Source: Hirudo medicinalis | Lineage: Eukaryota; Annelida; Clitellata; Hirudinida; Hirudinidae | Assembly: GCA_011800805.1 (NCBI GenBank) | Contig: MPNW01000300.1 | Coordinates: 201,183 to 224,345 of the forward strand | DNA: 23,163 bases | Direction of reading: 5' to 3' | Shown here: one piece after another, positions 8,338 through 18,966 of the stretch | Layout of the letters: each line of letters begins with the position of its first letter | Numbering within the stretch: position 1 is the stretch's first letter | Program-made: the position numbers and the translations under genes | The notes under the pieces: model-generated | The model's database searches: none | Seen by the model: only the letters and a program-made list of their open reading frames with translations | What the model was told of the DNA's origin: nothing

Positions 8338-10631
8338 TTAATATACACCTGAACATTTGCCATCGGCTGTTAGCGTGAACGCTGGCTTGCAATCACATAC
8401 ATAAGAGCCTTCGGTATTCCTGCAGGTAGAGGTCTGGTTATCACAGAGACCAAATTCACACTCGTTAATATCTGAACAATTGAATAATTTATTTGTAAAT
8501 AAAAAGCTTTAATAATAATGATTATAACAGATTAATGAATTTTTTATTCTACAAAGTTAAATAGCAACAAATTTATTGAAGGACCAATAACGCATCTCAA
8601 GCTTTAATAGTGATTCAATAGTTAAAGAGATACTATCGCGATTACATTCCTCGACATTATGATCCACCAATAAGTTATCGATTAACCATAGAACTATATT
8701 CTTTCTACCTCGTCCGATGCACTGCTCGCCATAGAATCCTGCCTTGCAACCGCCATGACAGCCTCCAAACATGTCATGTGAGCCAACACATTGGAACAAT
8801 TCCGAGCATCTCACAAAACTCAGCAAGCCGTCAAGTTGTAAGCAGGCTGATCGAAAAGATGATTTCAGATTTAACGAGGCAAATATTTTACAACAATGGA
8901 CTATACTTGAATATACGGAAGCATGCTCCTTTCCACCGCACGGCAGGCTTGGATTCCCAGTGCATCCAGAATTACAGTTACTGGCATCAGAGGGGGAAAA
9001 CTCACTAATGCTCTCCTCACACATGCAAAAGTTTTCGTCCTTCAGACGACATTAAATTATGCTTTGCAGTGTTCACTTTTACTCAGAACTTTTATGGAAT
9101 TTGTTAAAATTAATTTGCCTCGAGTAGTGCGAAGGAAAAAGGGTCACACTGGTGCAAACATTTAGCTACTGTCATGTTGTTGCTGATCTCCGCGTTGTTT
9201 ATGTATCCCAAATAAGTTTTCACGCATCCTTTATAGAATGGCAGCGGAATTTTCACTGCAAAAACAAGTTGAAGCCCAATAAAGAAGCTTGAAATTACAA
9301 AATGCATGTTCCGACAGAAAACAATAAAGACTGTCATTGATAAAGTTTTAACTTACAAAGGTAGGCGGCATAGCTTTCATTGCAATGTTTGCCATCACAC
9401 TTCACAAAGCATTTCTTCGTTGGCACTGCGTTATCAGAATACATAGCTGAGTCCGAGATGCAACCACAATATTTGTCATCCTTTATAAATGCATTGAAAT
9501 ACGTTTGCAAGATAACTATTAAATTTCTTTTTGTGAGCTGCTTAAGGAATTGTATCTAATTTCTTACTGAATAATATATACGTTGCTCATATTGCCCTGT
9601 TTTGTAGTAATAGAGTAATAGAAAACTCGTAGAAAAACTAGCTGTCACAAAGTTTTGCAGATATGATCTGACCAGTTCATATTGGAAAAACTTCCAAACA
9701 TTTGGAGTCATTAGTCGATAATTTAATGAATAACAGTTAATTGTTAATTTTTAACTACAGAAACTCTTGCGAGCGGCTAGGATTTGGACTCCTTAACAGA
9801 GCTGCACCAAAGCGAGTCTTAAACATTCGGCTACCGACTCCGACCATCAGTTTATAATTGAATGAATAAAGAAGATTCCAATAGTTACTTTCCTAGTAAC
9901 AATTATGGAGTTCATTTCCAAACACTTATTCTGGCATTTTGCCCAGTCCAATTCTCCGAGCTGCAGGACGTTTTCGAAACAACCGATGTATGGCAGTGCA
10001 TTTTCTTCAATCAGTCGTGAATTTGTGGAAAAATATAAACAAAATTAAACAATCAAAGATATATTATCATATATTTATCAACATATTATATATATTTATT
10101 AAGACTATCATTAATTCGGATAATACCCATCACGTGAACTTCAATTTCAGTAACTTGAAGACCCTCGTTTTTGAGGGACTCGATTTGAACTTTTGAGTAC
10201 AAATTCTTGGACATTTCACAATTTACTCTCATGCCACGACCAATTTCAGCATCATTTGCAATGCCAGGATATTGTGAGCACAAATCTTTGGTTGAATCAC
10301 CAAGTCGTTGGACGAGAAAAAAATCTAATTGGCCCTGATTACCTTCTGGAAAAATTAAATAAAAGAATTAAATATGAATGGGCCGTGCTTTAGAATCCTT
10401 GTTACCAATTATGATGCTATTTTTAAGGTTACCAACCTTTTCCGGCGTGGACAACAACGAAATGTATTTCATAATTAAAACCCAAATCAATTTCCACGTA
10501 AGATTTTTCATCACATTTTCCTTTCATACTTACAATGTTATTCTTGTCACCATCAAACAACATTCCTGAGGCCGGTGTCTTGTCGCAGTATGTGCCAGAT
10601 TTACGCAGAGCAACGTTTATTGCAACCAACT
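7625..10631 (-). CDS. WSC gene B: F5/8C-WSC-WSC-EGF type I membrane protein, 5'-partial
   Basis: Exons in coding order: 10631-10437 and 10345-10127 (fucolectin-like F5/8C domain; INVALRKSG, YVEIDLG, TEIEVH), 10004-9889 and 9480-9357 (first WSC domain; PYIGCF, KYCGC), 9255-9119 and 9039-8907 (second WSC domain; YKGCV, NFCMCEE, CTGNPSLPCGG, ASVYS), 8846-8709 (Cys-rich, GFYGEQCIG), 8471-8349 (EGF-like; DINECEFGLC to DGKCS) and 7962-7625 (transmembrane segment FYVAIPLSLALTLGAFFWLV plus about 70 cytoplasmic residues, stop at 7625). All junction phases agree and every exon stays open, so this copy looks intact. Intron 9040-9118 is GC-AG. The signal-peptide exon was not found. From the domains I infer a glycan-binding surface receptor or adhesion protein. 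An optional 65-nt intron (7789-7853) in the last exon would shorten the tail (stop 7728-7730). It is a tandem paralogue of gene A and lies directly downstream of UFSP2 on the same strand. Confidence 0.87.
8161..8336. repeat. compound (GAT)n/(GGT)n/(AAT)n microsatellite in the last intron of WSC gene B
   Basis: GAT/GGT triplets pass into about 20 AAT triplets. The run lies in the intron between the EGF exon and the transmembrane exon. It creates Met/Val-, Ile-, and Tyr/His-rich ORFs in several frames, all artefacts. Confidence 0.97.
9770..9845 (-). repeat. degenerate tRNA-like (SINE-type) sequence
   Basis: On minus this reads a pol III A-box-like block (GTAGCCGAATGTTTAAGA) and, about 35 bases on, a B-box-like block (GAGTCCAAATCCTAGC), the spacing seen in Ser/Leu-type tRNAs and SINEs derived from them. 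The arms do not fold well enough for a working tRNA. It lies in an intron of WSC gene B. Confidence 0.45.
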
Positions 10632-11353
10632 CTGTAAGTTAAATTTATGTATTTCCATGTATATAGATGTTTATAAAGATAAAACCATTTCCAGATTAAG
10701 CCTTTTCATAAAGCTGAAACACTAAAAAGAATTGTAAAGAGTGATGCAAACAAGCAGAGAGAAACTCTTTATAATGAAGTTGATGTAAACTGGATTTCTC
10801 TTTTGAGTTTATACTCGCCTTCAGGTATCTGCAGAAGGGAGAACAAAGTAATGGTCTTACAAAAACATTTGCTTGACATCGCATTGACGGTCATTAACTC
10901 GGATAATGCTTCTCTAAGGTTCAAAAGCGTGTTAACATCACAATCAAAATCATTATTGAAGTAGAGTTCGAAGATTTCGACTGGCGAATTAAAAACTAAA
11001 TATTTACCTTCTCATGTGACGTTTTAAACGTCTTTATATCTGTCGACATTTCGAGTTTATAGCTTAATTATTGATAACCAAAGCAGAACGTTTTCAGCCA
11101 GAGACTCTTCCAAAAATAGTAAACAGCGAGTCACAAGCCAAGCGACCTTCTGACCCTTGCACTCGGAGCGGCACAGCCTAGACGATCCTCAGACTGACGA
11201 CAACATCCAACTAATCACTGGCTTTACTCATCATTTCAAATTTTTATTTTCCCTAGTCTGGGTTTTACTAGAGTTGTTTATATTCCAATGAGTAATTGAA
11301 CAAACACTTTGTAATAATTTCCTATTTATATATTTATATGGCCCTGATCGACA
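10632..11353. other. spacer between WSC gene B and UFSP2
   Basis: The first exon of gene B is expected here but no start codon followed by a hydrophobic leader and a phase-1 donor could be found. The only open stretch of note is on minus at 11011-10769, listed separately. Bases 11050-11220 show no recognisable feature. Confidence 0.6.
10769..11011 (-). other. open, protein-like stretch of unknown identity
   Basis: A minus-strand frame stays open for about 80 codons between TGA (11014-11012) and TAA (10771-10769). It has amphipathic, non-repetitive content, for example SPVEIFELYFNNDFDCDV and LLNLREALSELM. It has no ATG near its start. It could be an unrecognised 5' exon of WSC gene B, a mobile-element relic or chance. 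A well-formed acceptor (TTCTCCCTTCTGCAG) lies inside it. I do not recognise the protein. Confidence 0.25.
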
Positions 11354-11359
11354 TTTATT
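11354..11359 (-). terminator. poly(A) signal of UFSP2
   Basis: AATAAA on minus, 15 bases past the UFSP2 stop codon (11377-11375). This implies a very short 3' UTR. Confidence 0.6.
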
Positions 11360-11374
11360 TATCATCAACCCCTA

Positions 11375-14300
11375 CTAAAAGTCTGAGGGTTTCAGTGGCA
11401 TGCACATGTTGTAAAAGCTGTTGGCCTTCCAGAATTCTGGTCCCTTCCACCCGCACCATCCCTGAATAAATTATGCATAAATTATGATAAGGTTTGCAAG
11501 AGTGATTAATTTGGTCACAGACTTATGAATATTAATCACCGACCTTATTCTGGATGACTTTGACATCCTCTGGTCCAACGTAGTGAGGATCGAGAATAAG
11601 GTAAAATGTGTCACCAGTCTCTTCGTTGAAGTCGATCCCCAAAATGGTGTGAGCCAGAGCTCCTCCTCCTTCATCCATTATTCAAGCATTATTAACAAAT
11701 GCAAATGTATTCCACATCACTATTAATAACTTATTGAAAGATAACTTTAAAACTACAGGGCATCATGGTAAAAAATAATATAAAAACCATAAACAATAAC
11801 AACAAAACTTAATAAACAGTATGGCACATCTTCCATGACTCACCTATCATGATTGGAGTTCCATGAGTGTCAAAATGATATGCAATCTCCCTCACTTTCG
11901 ACATCATCTCACCACCACTGCTCACGTGACTGATCCTCGACTGTACCTGCATTGGTCAGAAATTGTTAATCCCTCCCTCAAGGATATAGCCAATGAAAGA
12001 ATGACACACATTGTACAGGTGATCGAGAACATAGGACACCTCTGTAGAACCAATCCACTGCTTTGAATTGATGAAAGAGGCTGGTTTATCCCCAACATCC
12101 ACCAGAGCCTGCAAACCACTTAGCCAATCAGAGACTTTAAGCCAAATTTAGAATTCAGCATGTATTTCGTCCTTTTCCAAGTGGTTATCGACCGATAAAA
12201 TTCAACGCACCTGTTGAATTTCCAGATGAGAGGGAGGTGCTTTGCCAGTGAAACCCTGTAGTTGGAGCCAGGAGGCAATGGTCTGCAAGGAGCGGTAAGC
12301 ACAGCCCCATCCGCTGTCGTCTATCCCGTCCTGCATGTAGTGACGGTAATGGTAACTGCCCTTCACTAGACTCACTTTCCCACTGGCTGGGTTAGAAAGA
12401 GCAGAAAGAATTACATTCAAATTCTAAAAATATTATATGCACTTAATCACGAAAATGATACGTGGCTTGCTACTACTTGATAAATATTTTCATTGACAAT
12501 GGAAGCAGTGACATTTACAAGAAAATGTCATCTGGAACAACACATCACAGAAAAATACAGTATGTTACAGGCATCATAGGCCTGCAAGTTATTTCGGAGG
12601 GTTGATTCCCTGCGAACGACCTCAAATCATTATGCGTCGAGTTCAAAACCCAGCTCGCACGGCCACAAAAATATAAATGGTCTAAGCATCCCTGATGTTT
12701 ATGGAGCAATAAACATAAAAACGTAAATACTTAATATTATTATCATATTATTTATAAATTACTATTGTTATCGTCATCATCCTCGTCGTTATGATAATCA
12801 CTAGCACTCACCTTTAGATCCAGGCAAGCCAGATGAACGTTGACTGGATGGACGATGGGGTCACCAGCACCTGCACCTCGACAGAATCGCAGACAATTTG
12901 ACCTTTTGAAGGTCGGTGATGTCAGAGGCACGAGGAACCTCATGTGCAATTCTTTACGGATGGATGCTAGGAACAAGGCCAGTAATTACTTAATTAGTTA
13001 ACATATTTTATTAATATCACTGACTGCTATCAACTGGGAGGTTATATGGCATGGCTAAAATTCATAAATATTACTCTATTAGGTGTCATCCTTGGACTAC
13101 ATTTTCAGCTCAATTATTAATATCACAAATTGGCTATTCATGTTATGACCTTATAAATTTTAATTGGACCATGTCACCATAACATTATCATAATTAGCAC
13201 CAACCCAACTTGCTCTCCTCTGCATCCTCAGGGTAGATGCACGTGATGATTGCACAGGTGTTGGGTACCTTGAAGTGGTGGGGTCTTGGAATGGAGTAAC
13301 TCGAATCCTGTTTGGGTAAATGAATGATGAGGAATATTCCTTCCCTCGTTCGTGAATGAACTTCATTATGTATTTCATTTATATAGCGCCAGAGGCGCTC
13401 CTTGTTAACCATTTATATAGCACTCCTTCCCAAGGGTGCTTGCGGCAGTGCAGGCTGGGTTTCGAACACGACACATTACGACTGTTGCCATTACCACCGT
13501 ATGCAGGAATGCAACCCATTCGGCCAACCTGCACACCTTCATTCTCTCATTCCTTTGCAACTCAACCATCGTTTCTAAGACCATTTGCATCACTCGCTCG
13601 CAAAACTCGCCTTCCTTGAGTTGAGTATAAAATCAGAAAAAGCTCGAAGTTGTCTCCTTATGGCCTCGGAGAAAACGTCTCTGACATCATCGTCATCATC
13701 ATCGTCTTCAGTGCTTTCGTCATTGCCTTCATTGTCAACGTTTTCCTCTCCAAGGTCGAGGATTAGAAGCAAGTCGAGCGGGAGGTCCATCGTCACGAGA
13801 TCATACCTCACTGAACGTTTGTTGTACGATAATAAGGACGGTAATGATGATGAATTCACTGACAGATGATATGGACAAAGTTCCAATCAAAACACAAATA
13901 CGTCTCTTATTGAATAAATGATCTGTTGCATTCTCAAATTCATCATTCAACACAAAGTTTTAATTTCTAAAGACACAAACTGTGATCATGATGAAGAACT
14001 GGCACACAGCTCAGAAATCCTGCCTTGCCATCTGCGGACGCCAAGTCTGTCATCTTTGCCATCACTTCGACAGTTAAAACGTCCTGATTGGATGGAAACA
14101 TTTTACGTTCAGCCAATTATCACATCGTAATCGATGTATAACTTAAAGGATATAAATTAAATTATTTGTAAAAATTCATCTCAAGTAGGCTTCACTAACG
14201 TGCATCAAGCAATGCAACTGATCTCCTTTGCTTTGTGCGGACCTAACAGACGAACTTCCGAGCTTAAAATGACCTCGGATTTTGTCGACCTCGACTTGTC

Positions 14301-15951
14301 ATTGCCCTGCAAGAAGAGAGGCTTCAGAGGGCCAGAGTTTTGCATCACTTTGAGGCAGATGACTGAGCTGCTGATCTGCAAGGCCAGAGCTGACATGGAC
14401 GTCTCAAGACTCAGCTTTCTGTCAGCTAATAAAGAGGTTACTGATAAAGCAAAGTCCTTACAACGATGTAACAATGTGAAAGTAAAATAAAAGTGGACTA
14501 GGAAAACTATGTTCAGAAGACAATGTATTTTGTAGATCAAAATGATTACACTGCAATTACCTGAATCAAGGGTGTCGTGAAAACTGAAGGGCAGCTTTGC
14601 ATGTAAGTGGCACAGGACATACCTATGCAAAGAAATTGCAAAAAAAAATTTATTGCAACAACAATAAATAATAATAAATTATGTAATAAACCTAACAAAT
14701 TATAATAACGCTAAGCAACCGCCCGAATTAGTACAAGTCCAACGTTCCTACCGACTGGTCGACTGTCGAATCCTTTCTTCCGACGCACGGTCCGGTTTGA
14801 AGGCAGGGCTCAGAACTTGAGAGTCCTGTTTGAACCAATAGAGGTTCAAGTCCGGCTGGTTCCCCTCATCTAACACGCCAATCAGAATGTTCGACTCAGA
14901 ATTTTTTGAGGCTAAGAGTTTCTAAATGAATGTCAGAGGATGCAATTTAATGTGATGATTAATGATTGAGCAGCTATAAAATCTGATAAAATAATGTAAT
15001 TTATCACAACAACTATAAACAACTCAAAAACACATTTGCCATTTCATCACCATCAATAACTCTATCACTACTACTATAACTACACTCACGTGCTGGGTCG
15101 AGCCATTGGGGAAGATCTTCTTGCAGAGATTCCTCACCACATTTGGAAGGTGGGCCTGTGGTGACTTGAAAAAGTACCCCACTATATGGAAACCTGTTGA
15201 GCAAAATAAAAGGTTTATAAATCATCAAGAAGCAATGCTGGGTCACATACTCTGGCAATATCACTATCAGTTTCAAAAATCCCAAAGCTTAAAACAAATT
15301 AGACTCAGATTAACCTAAAGGCAGAAGACTGATGGCTTCATCAAGCTGTTTTACCAAGTACTTTGGATTAGACTGTTCGAAGGAATAGTGCCCGTGCACA
15401 AAAAGCTCTCGATCATTCTCAAACCCAATGAGAAGTCCAGAAAAAGGCTCAGATGCTTCAACACATGCTGATTTAAGTCTCTGTGCAAAGTTAATAAGTA
15501 CAGATGATTGGTTTTAAAATTACAGCACATTCATGGCTAAAATTATGAAAAGTCATTTTAAAAAATCACTGTTCAAAATGGAAATGTAACCTCAACAATA
15601 TTGAGAACAATTATAAATTAATTAGCAAACTTACAAAAAAAAACTAAATTTATTATTTAACATCAAACTTAAATGAAAATATCAGATTTTATAGGATAAT
15701 AGAAATTAGAAATATAGATCACTAAAACCATTTTTCCAGCTGTTTTTCTTTATTTCCATACAAGAACTTAAATTTAAATGAATATGATAATCAATCATGA
15801 TCGTGATGCTTGCAAATTTTATATGGTCGTAGCTCGCCTAATGACCAGAAATGATAACATGCGCCATAAGTGTTATGATAAATACATTTATCCAGATAGT
15901 AGACGTTTTTACCTCACAAGTCGATTCAAAGAACAGCACCTTTTCGAACAT
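11375..15951 (-). CDS. UFSP2: UFM1-specific protease 2 (UFSP2), complete, 14 exons
   Basis: Cysteine protease that matures UFM1 and removes it from targets; known homologues act at the ER. Exons in coding order: 15951-15913 ([11 protein letters not shown]), 15480-15315, 15193-15090, 14594-14561, 14440-14256, 14083-14008, 13810-13611, 13307-13205, 12966-12808, 12386-12211, 12108-12010, 11946-11844, 11668-11544 and 11461-11375 (TAG). In this model the phases close to about 551 codons, against about 470 in human. The catalytic Cys is in SGWGCAYRS (codon 12303-12301), and the Asp and His are in LDPHY (codons 11591-11589 and 11585-11583). The Tyr-rich [38 protein letters not shown] and [11 protein letters not shown] are also typical. 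Uncertain points: the acceptor at 14594 (alternative 14622 breaks phase), the donor at 14256, and the donor at 12808 (the stronger GTGAGT at 12812 breaks phase). Intron 13308-13610 has a GC donor (AAG|GCGAGT). Exon 13810-13611 carries an acidic Glu/Asp run. Confidence 0.96.
12592..12666 (+). repeat. possible SINE fragment in a UFSP2 intron
   Basis: Contains GTCGAGTTCAAAACCCAGC, which matches the B-box end of the tRNA-like copy at 13448-13534 (GTCGTGTTCGAAACCCAGC on minus) except at two positions. No convincing A box. It lies in the intron 12387-12807. Confidence 0.35.
13373..13534 (-). repeat. tRNA-derived SINE-like element in a UFSP2 intron
   Basis: On minus, 13534-13448 is 87 nt long. Its first and last 7 bases pair perfectly (GTGCAGG with CCTGCAC). 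It has an A-box-like TTGGCCGAATGGGTTGC and a B-box-like GTGTTCGAAACCC, at the spacing of a type II (Leu/Ser) tRNA. The anticodon and T stems do not pair, so it is not a functional tRNA. It adjoins two ATTTATATAGC hairpins (13385-13399 and 13419-13440), a phrase common in dispersed repeats of marine animals. Confidence 0.6.
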
Positions 15952-16637
15952 TGTACGAACACTTCAAGATTGTTTTAAAAATGTAAACATATGGGTGACC
16001 ACCTCTTATCGGGAGTAATTAATATTGACAAATATTTGACATATTTGACATGCTATATTTAACGGATTAGAATTATAGTTTTATTAATTTAAAACAGTTT
16101 TAAAAATTTTCAATTTACTAACTTATGTAAAAAAATGCATATATATAAATATATTTGAGGAGATGGATCGTCAGTTCGGTGGTTCAAGTGCCGGATTTAG
16201 GCATGGTCGGAATGTGCCACTGCGCAGGGGCTTCCACCCTCCAAAGAAATTTTGTTTTCTTTGTTTGTTTTACTTTGTCAGAGGCTCACAAGCCTCCATC
16301 ACAGCACTGCACCAGGGTCTCCATCTAGCTAAAACCGGCGCTGGGTGTTATTATACAAATAAAACAATTAATTCAACCTTAATCATGATCACCTGATCAG
16401 TGTTTAAATGAACATAAAGAAAAAAGTATTATGTAATGCAAAATTACGTAATATTATGGCACGCTCTGGTACCTAAAATATGAACTTTGAGGTTTGTAAT
16501 CAAAGGTTTTAGTAAATGCATAGTAACCAAAAGCTTAATTTCAGATATCCCATTTAACAACAAATAGTTGCTTTGATTTATAAAAAAAATTGTCTCTTTA
16601 TTGAGTGGAGGTGGTGGAAAGATTTGTCGCTGCGTAT

Positions 16638-16669
16638 TTAAAGCCAGTCATATTCTCGTGACTGGTTTT
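16638..16669. other. strong 11-bp hairpin with a T-rich 3' flank
   Basis: AAAGCCAGTCA and TGACTGGTTTT pair around an 8-nt loop (TATTCTCG), with seven G/C-containing core pairs and one G-T pair, followed by a further T. This could be a pol III-type end, part of a small RNA or a mobile-element end. No surrounding gene is seen. Confidence 0.4.
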
Positions 16670-17135
16670 TCTTGCTGACAACCTATGGCATCATCTAGAA
16701 ACATCTGTATCGTTTCAAAGTCGCTATTTGATGAAAATAACAAATTCCTGAATTGTTTAGCCTCTGACTTCCAATGCTTTAATTTAGTTTGCTTCTAGGA
16801 CCTATGAATTTTTAGTAGTCTGACATCATTTCGGACAGTGCAATCATGTCATTACTTAATATTTCTCTAATTAAAGCTTAGTAATAAAATAAAATTGATA
16901 AAAATGAGTTTGAAACTTTTATATTGTAAATATAACTAATAATATAAATAATTTATGAATCTCGTTTTCAAAAATTGTGGTGGTTTTAGATCACTCAAGT
17001 TTCGTATGATTAAAAGTAATAATAACATTTTATTTCTCAAAATATATTAATATTTTATATATTTAGTTATAAACCAAAAATAAATGATTAGAAATATAAA
17101 TTTCAAACAATCGAAATGCAGGCGCGCATCGTTGC

Positions 17136-17143
17136 TATATAAG
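17136..17143 (+). promoter_or_regulatory. TATA-like element in an isolated GC-richer island
   Basis: TATATAAG sits in GCGCGCATCGTTGC-TATATAAG-CC, a locally GC-richer patch in AT-rich DNA. Downstream is a short plus-strand ORF (MVAQRCRLPSIFNICDDFSG, from 17180). It may be a promoter with a first exon, but no following exon was found. Confidence 0.25.
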
Positions 17144-18765
17144 CCTTTGCATCGACGCCTAGATTAACTTTTGACATTAATGGTGGCTCAGCGTTGTCGT
17201 CTGCCTTCAATTTTCAACATTTGTGACGATTTTAGCGGATAGTATTGTATTGCTTGTGTTATAAATTTGCCTTTCTGCAGTCGTTGGAAAAGTTGAACAA
17301 TTAGAATTTTGGTTAGTTTGATTATTTTTACATTTGTTAAATTAGTAATTTTTCATCAACGACAATCTTATTTTCAATCTGATGCGAGAGTTCCGTTTTA
17401 GATTTATCCAATATGTTAATGCCATACGTGCTAATGTTTCTATATGTTAATCAAGTAATAAGGCTAATAAGTAATAATAATCAGTAATAAGTAATCAAGC
17501 CATAAGGCTAATTTAAGTAAAATTTCACTAAAATTGACAGACTATTGATATATAGTAAAATTATTAAATTGTCATGTTTAAGTAATTTGTATTTCTCTAG
17601 TCAGAAAGTCGCCCAAACTTGACCCTAAGACTGAATTTGTTGATAATATTAATAATAATAGTAATGATAATGGTAATACCCATATTTTAAAATAAGTTTA
17701 CTGCAATACCCTTGCAGTAATTGCGTAATATTGAATGCCAATATATTTTGATCTTTCTATAAAAATACCTTAATACTTTTGATACAAGTGGATAGATATG
17801 ATCTTTAGCCTAACTTAAGACATTAATATTTTCATGAACTTTAAACAAAATATTTTCCATCAGTTTGTGTAATTGCATTCTAGTGAATGAATTTCTTAAA
17901 AAGTTGAGACCAATTTAAGTGGAAAGTTTAACCAAAAAGAAATTGAAGATTAGCTCAGCAGTTAATCCATGATGTTGTTATGGAGCTCTGTTTGTTTCTT
18001 GAAAATCATTCAGAATTTGGAAAACACTGCTCCAAGGATGCAATATCTAAGATTTCTGTGGCATGTCTAAATTGTATTGGGCTCTGTACCACATGCTAAA
18101 ATAATATTTATTGATATTGTGTAGATGCTAATAACAGTAATAGGTGTTATTTTAAATGACAATAATACAAGTTAACAGGGCTCAACAATAAATTTGTTGA
18201 ATAAATAAAATATTCCATGGTACCTGAGCCTTTGTGTTGCTGCTGCTGCAAGACAACCATATGTTAGATGGTTTTTGGAAGAAGAGAAGATGACAGTGTC
18301 AGTTGGGAATAGTAGTAGTCATCACCAGTAGAAATGATTATGGTATTTAACGTGGCTTCCGCAATATTCCTGCTCATTCCAATTCTCTGGAATTGCAGCA
18401 TCGGCACGATTTCAAAGACGCGCTCCTCAAGAATTTTGCCTATTCGTCAATAATACTTCAATGGAGCAACAACAACAACAACAATAATAATAATAATAGA
18501 GATAGTAATGATAGTGTCTGTAACAGATAATAGGATAGACCTTTTAATTGGCGACTCTGTTAAGACGATGAGAAGACTTCAGCATTATTTATGAGAACCA
18601 TATTTGGTTATTATTATCACCATCATTATTTATCGATTATCATCGCAATCGTCGGCGTCAGGAGTCTTTGCTCATTCGTGCTTAGAGATGTTGCATCCTT
18701 TTTGAACGCATTAAATCAACAATTTGCAAAAAGGTTTTCATTCACTCACCGTTAGACACGAGAAA

Positions 18766-18782
18766 GGGTTAGGGTTAGGGTT
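18766..18782 (+). repeat. short interstitial telomere-type repeat
   Basis: GGGTTAGGGTTAGGGTTA, between two and three TTAGGG units, the second such site in the window and in the same orientation as 4133-4160. Confidence 0.85.
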
Positions 18783-18966
18783 ACATAAGGTCATGCTGCT
18801 AGTGATTGAGGTGATCATGATGACGATGGAAAACTAACTTATCATCGAGTACCAAGGAATGCAACAAGGCTGATGTTGTTGGTAATACAATGATTTTATC
18901 ACCAGTAGGCCACTAATACCTGATAGTTGGTTAAAATCTTCATCGAGTTATTTTAGGGGTCGAGAA

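Larger units (their letters stand above)
15952..18966. other. long non-genic AT-rich region upstream of UFSP2
   Basis: No exon with recognisable homology was found on either strand. Small items inside are listed separately: a hairpin at 16638-16669, a TATA-like site at 17136-17143 and telomere-like hexamers near 18766-18782. On minus, a short open, protein-like piece at about 18442-18345 (containing RIGKILEERVFEIVPML) follows a TGA. I do not recognise it. The UFSP2 promoter should lie just right of 15951, but no TATA box is evident. Confidence 0.6.

Noticed and set aside
8105..8392. Poly-Ile, poly-Met/Val and poly-Tyr/His ORFs
   Set aside because: Trinucleotide microsatellite read in different frames, inside an intron of WSC gene B.
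10696..10884. Minus-strand ORF starting MRCQANVFVRP as the first exon of WSC gene B
   Set aside because: Its phase could fit one donor (GCGA|GTATAA), but there is no hydrophobic leader, and another frame here is open for longer.
14730..14880. Possible tRNA gene because of GGTTCAAGTCC (a perfect B box)
   Set aside because: No matching A box at the right distance, and the acceptor ends do not pair.
16163..16396. Plus-strand 77-codon ORF with a basic N-terminal part
   Set aside because: No recognised domain and no supporting splice sites. The GC-richer piece looks more like a dispersed-repeat fragment than an exon.
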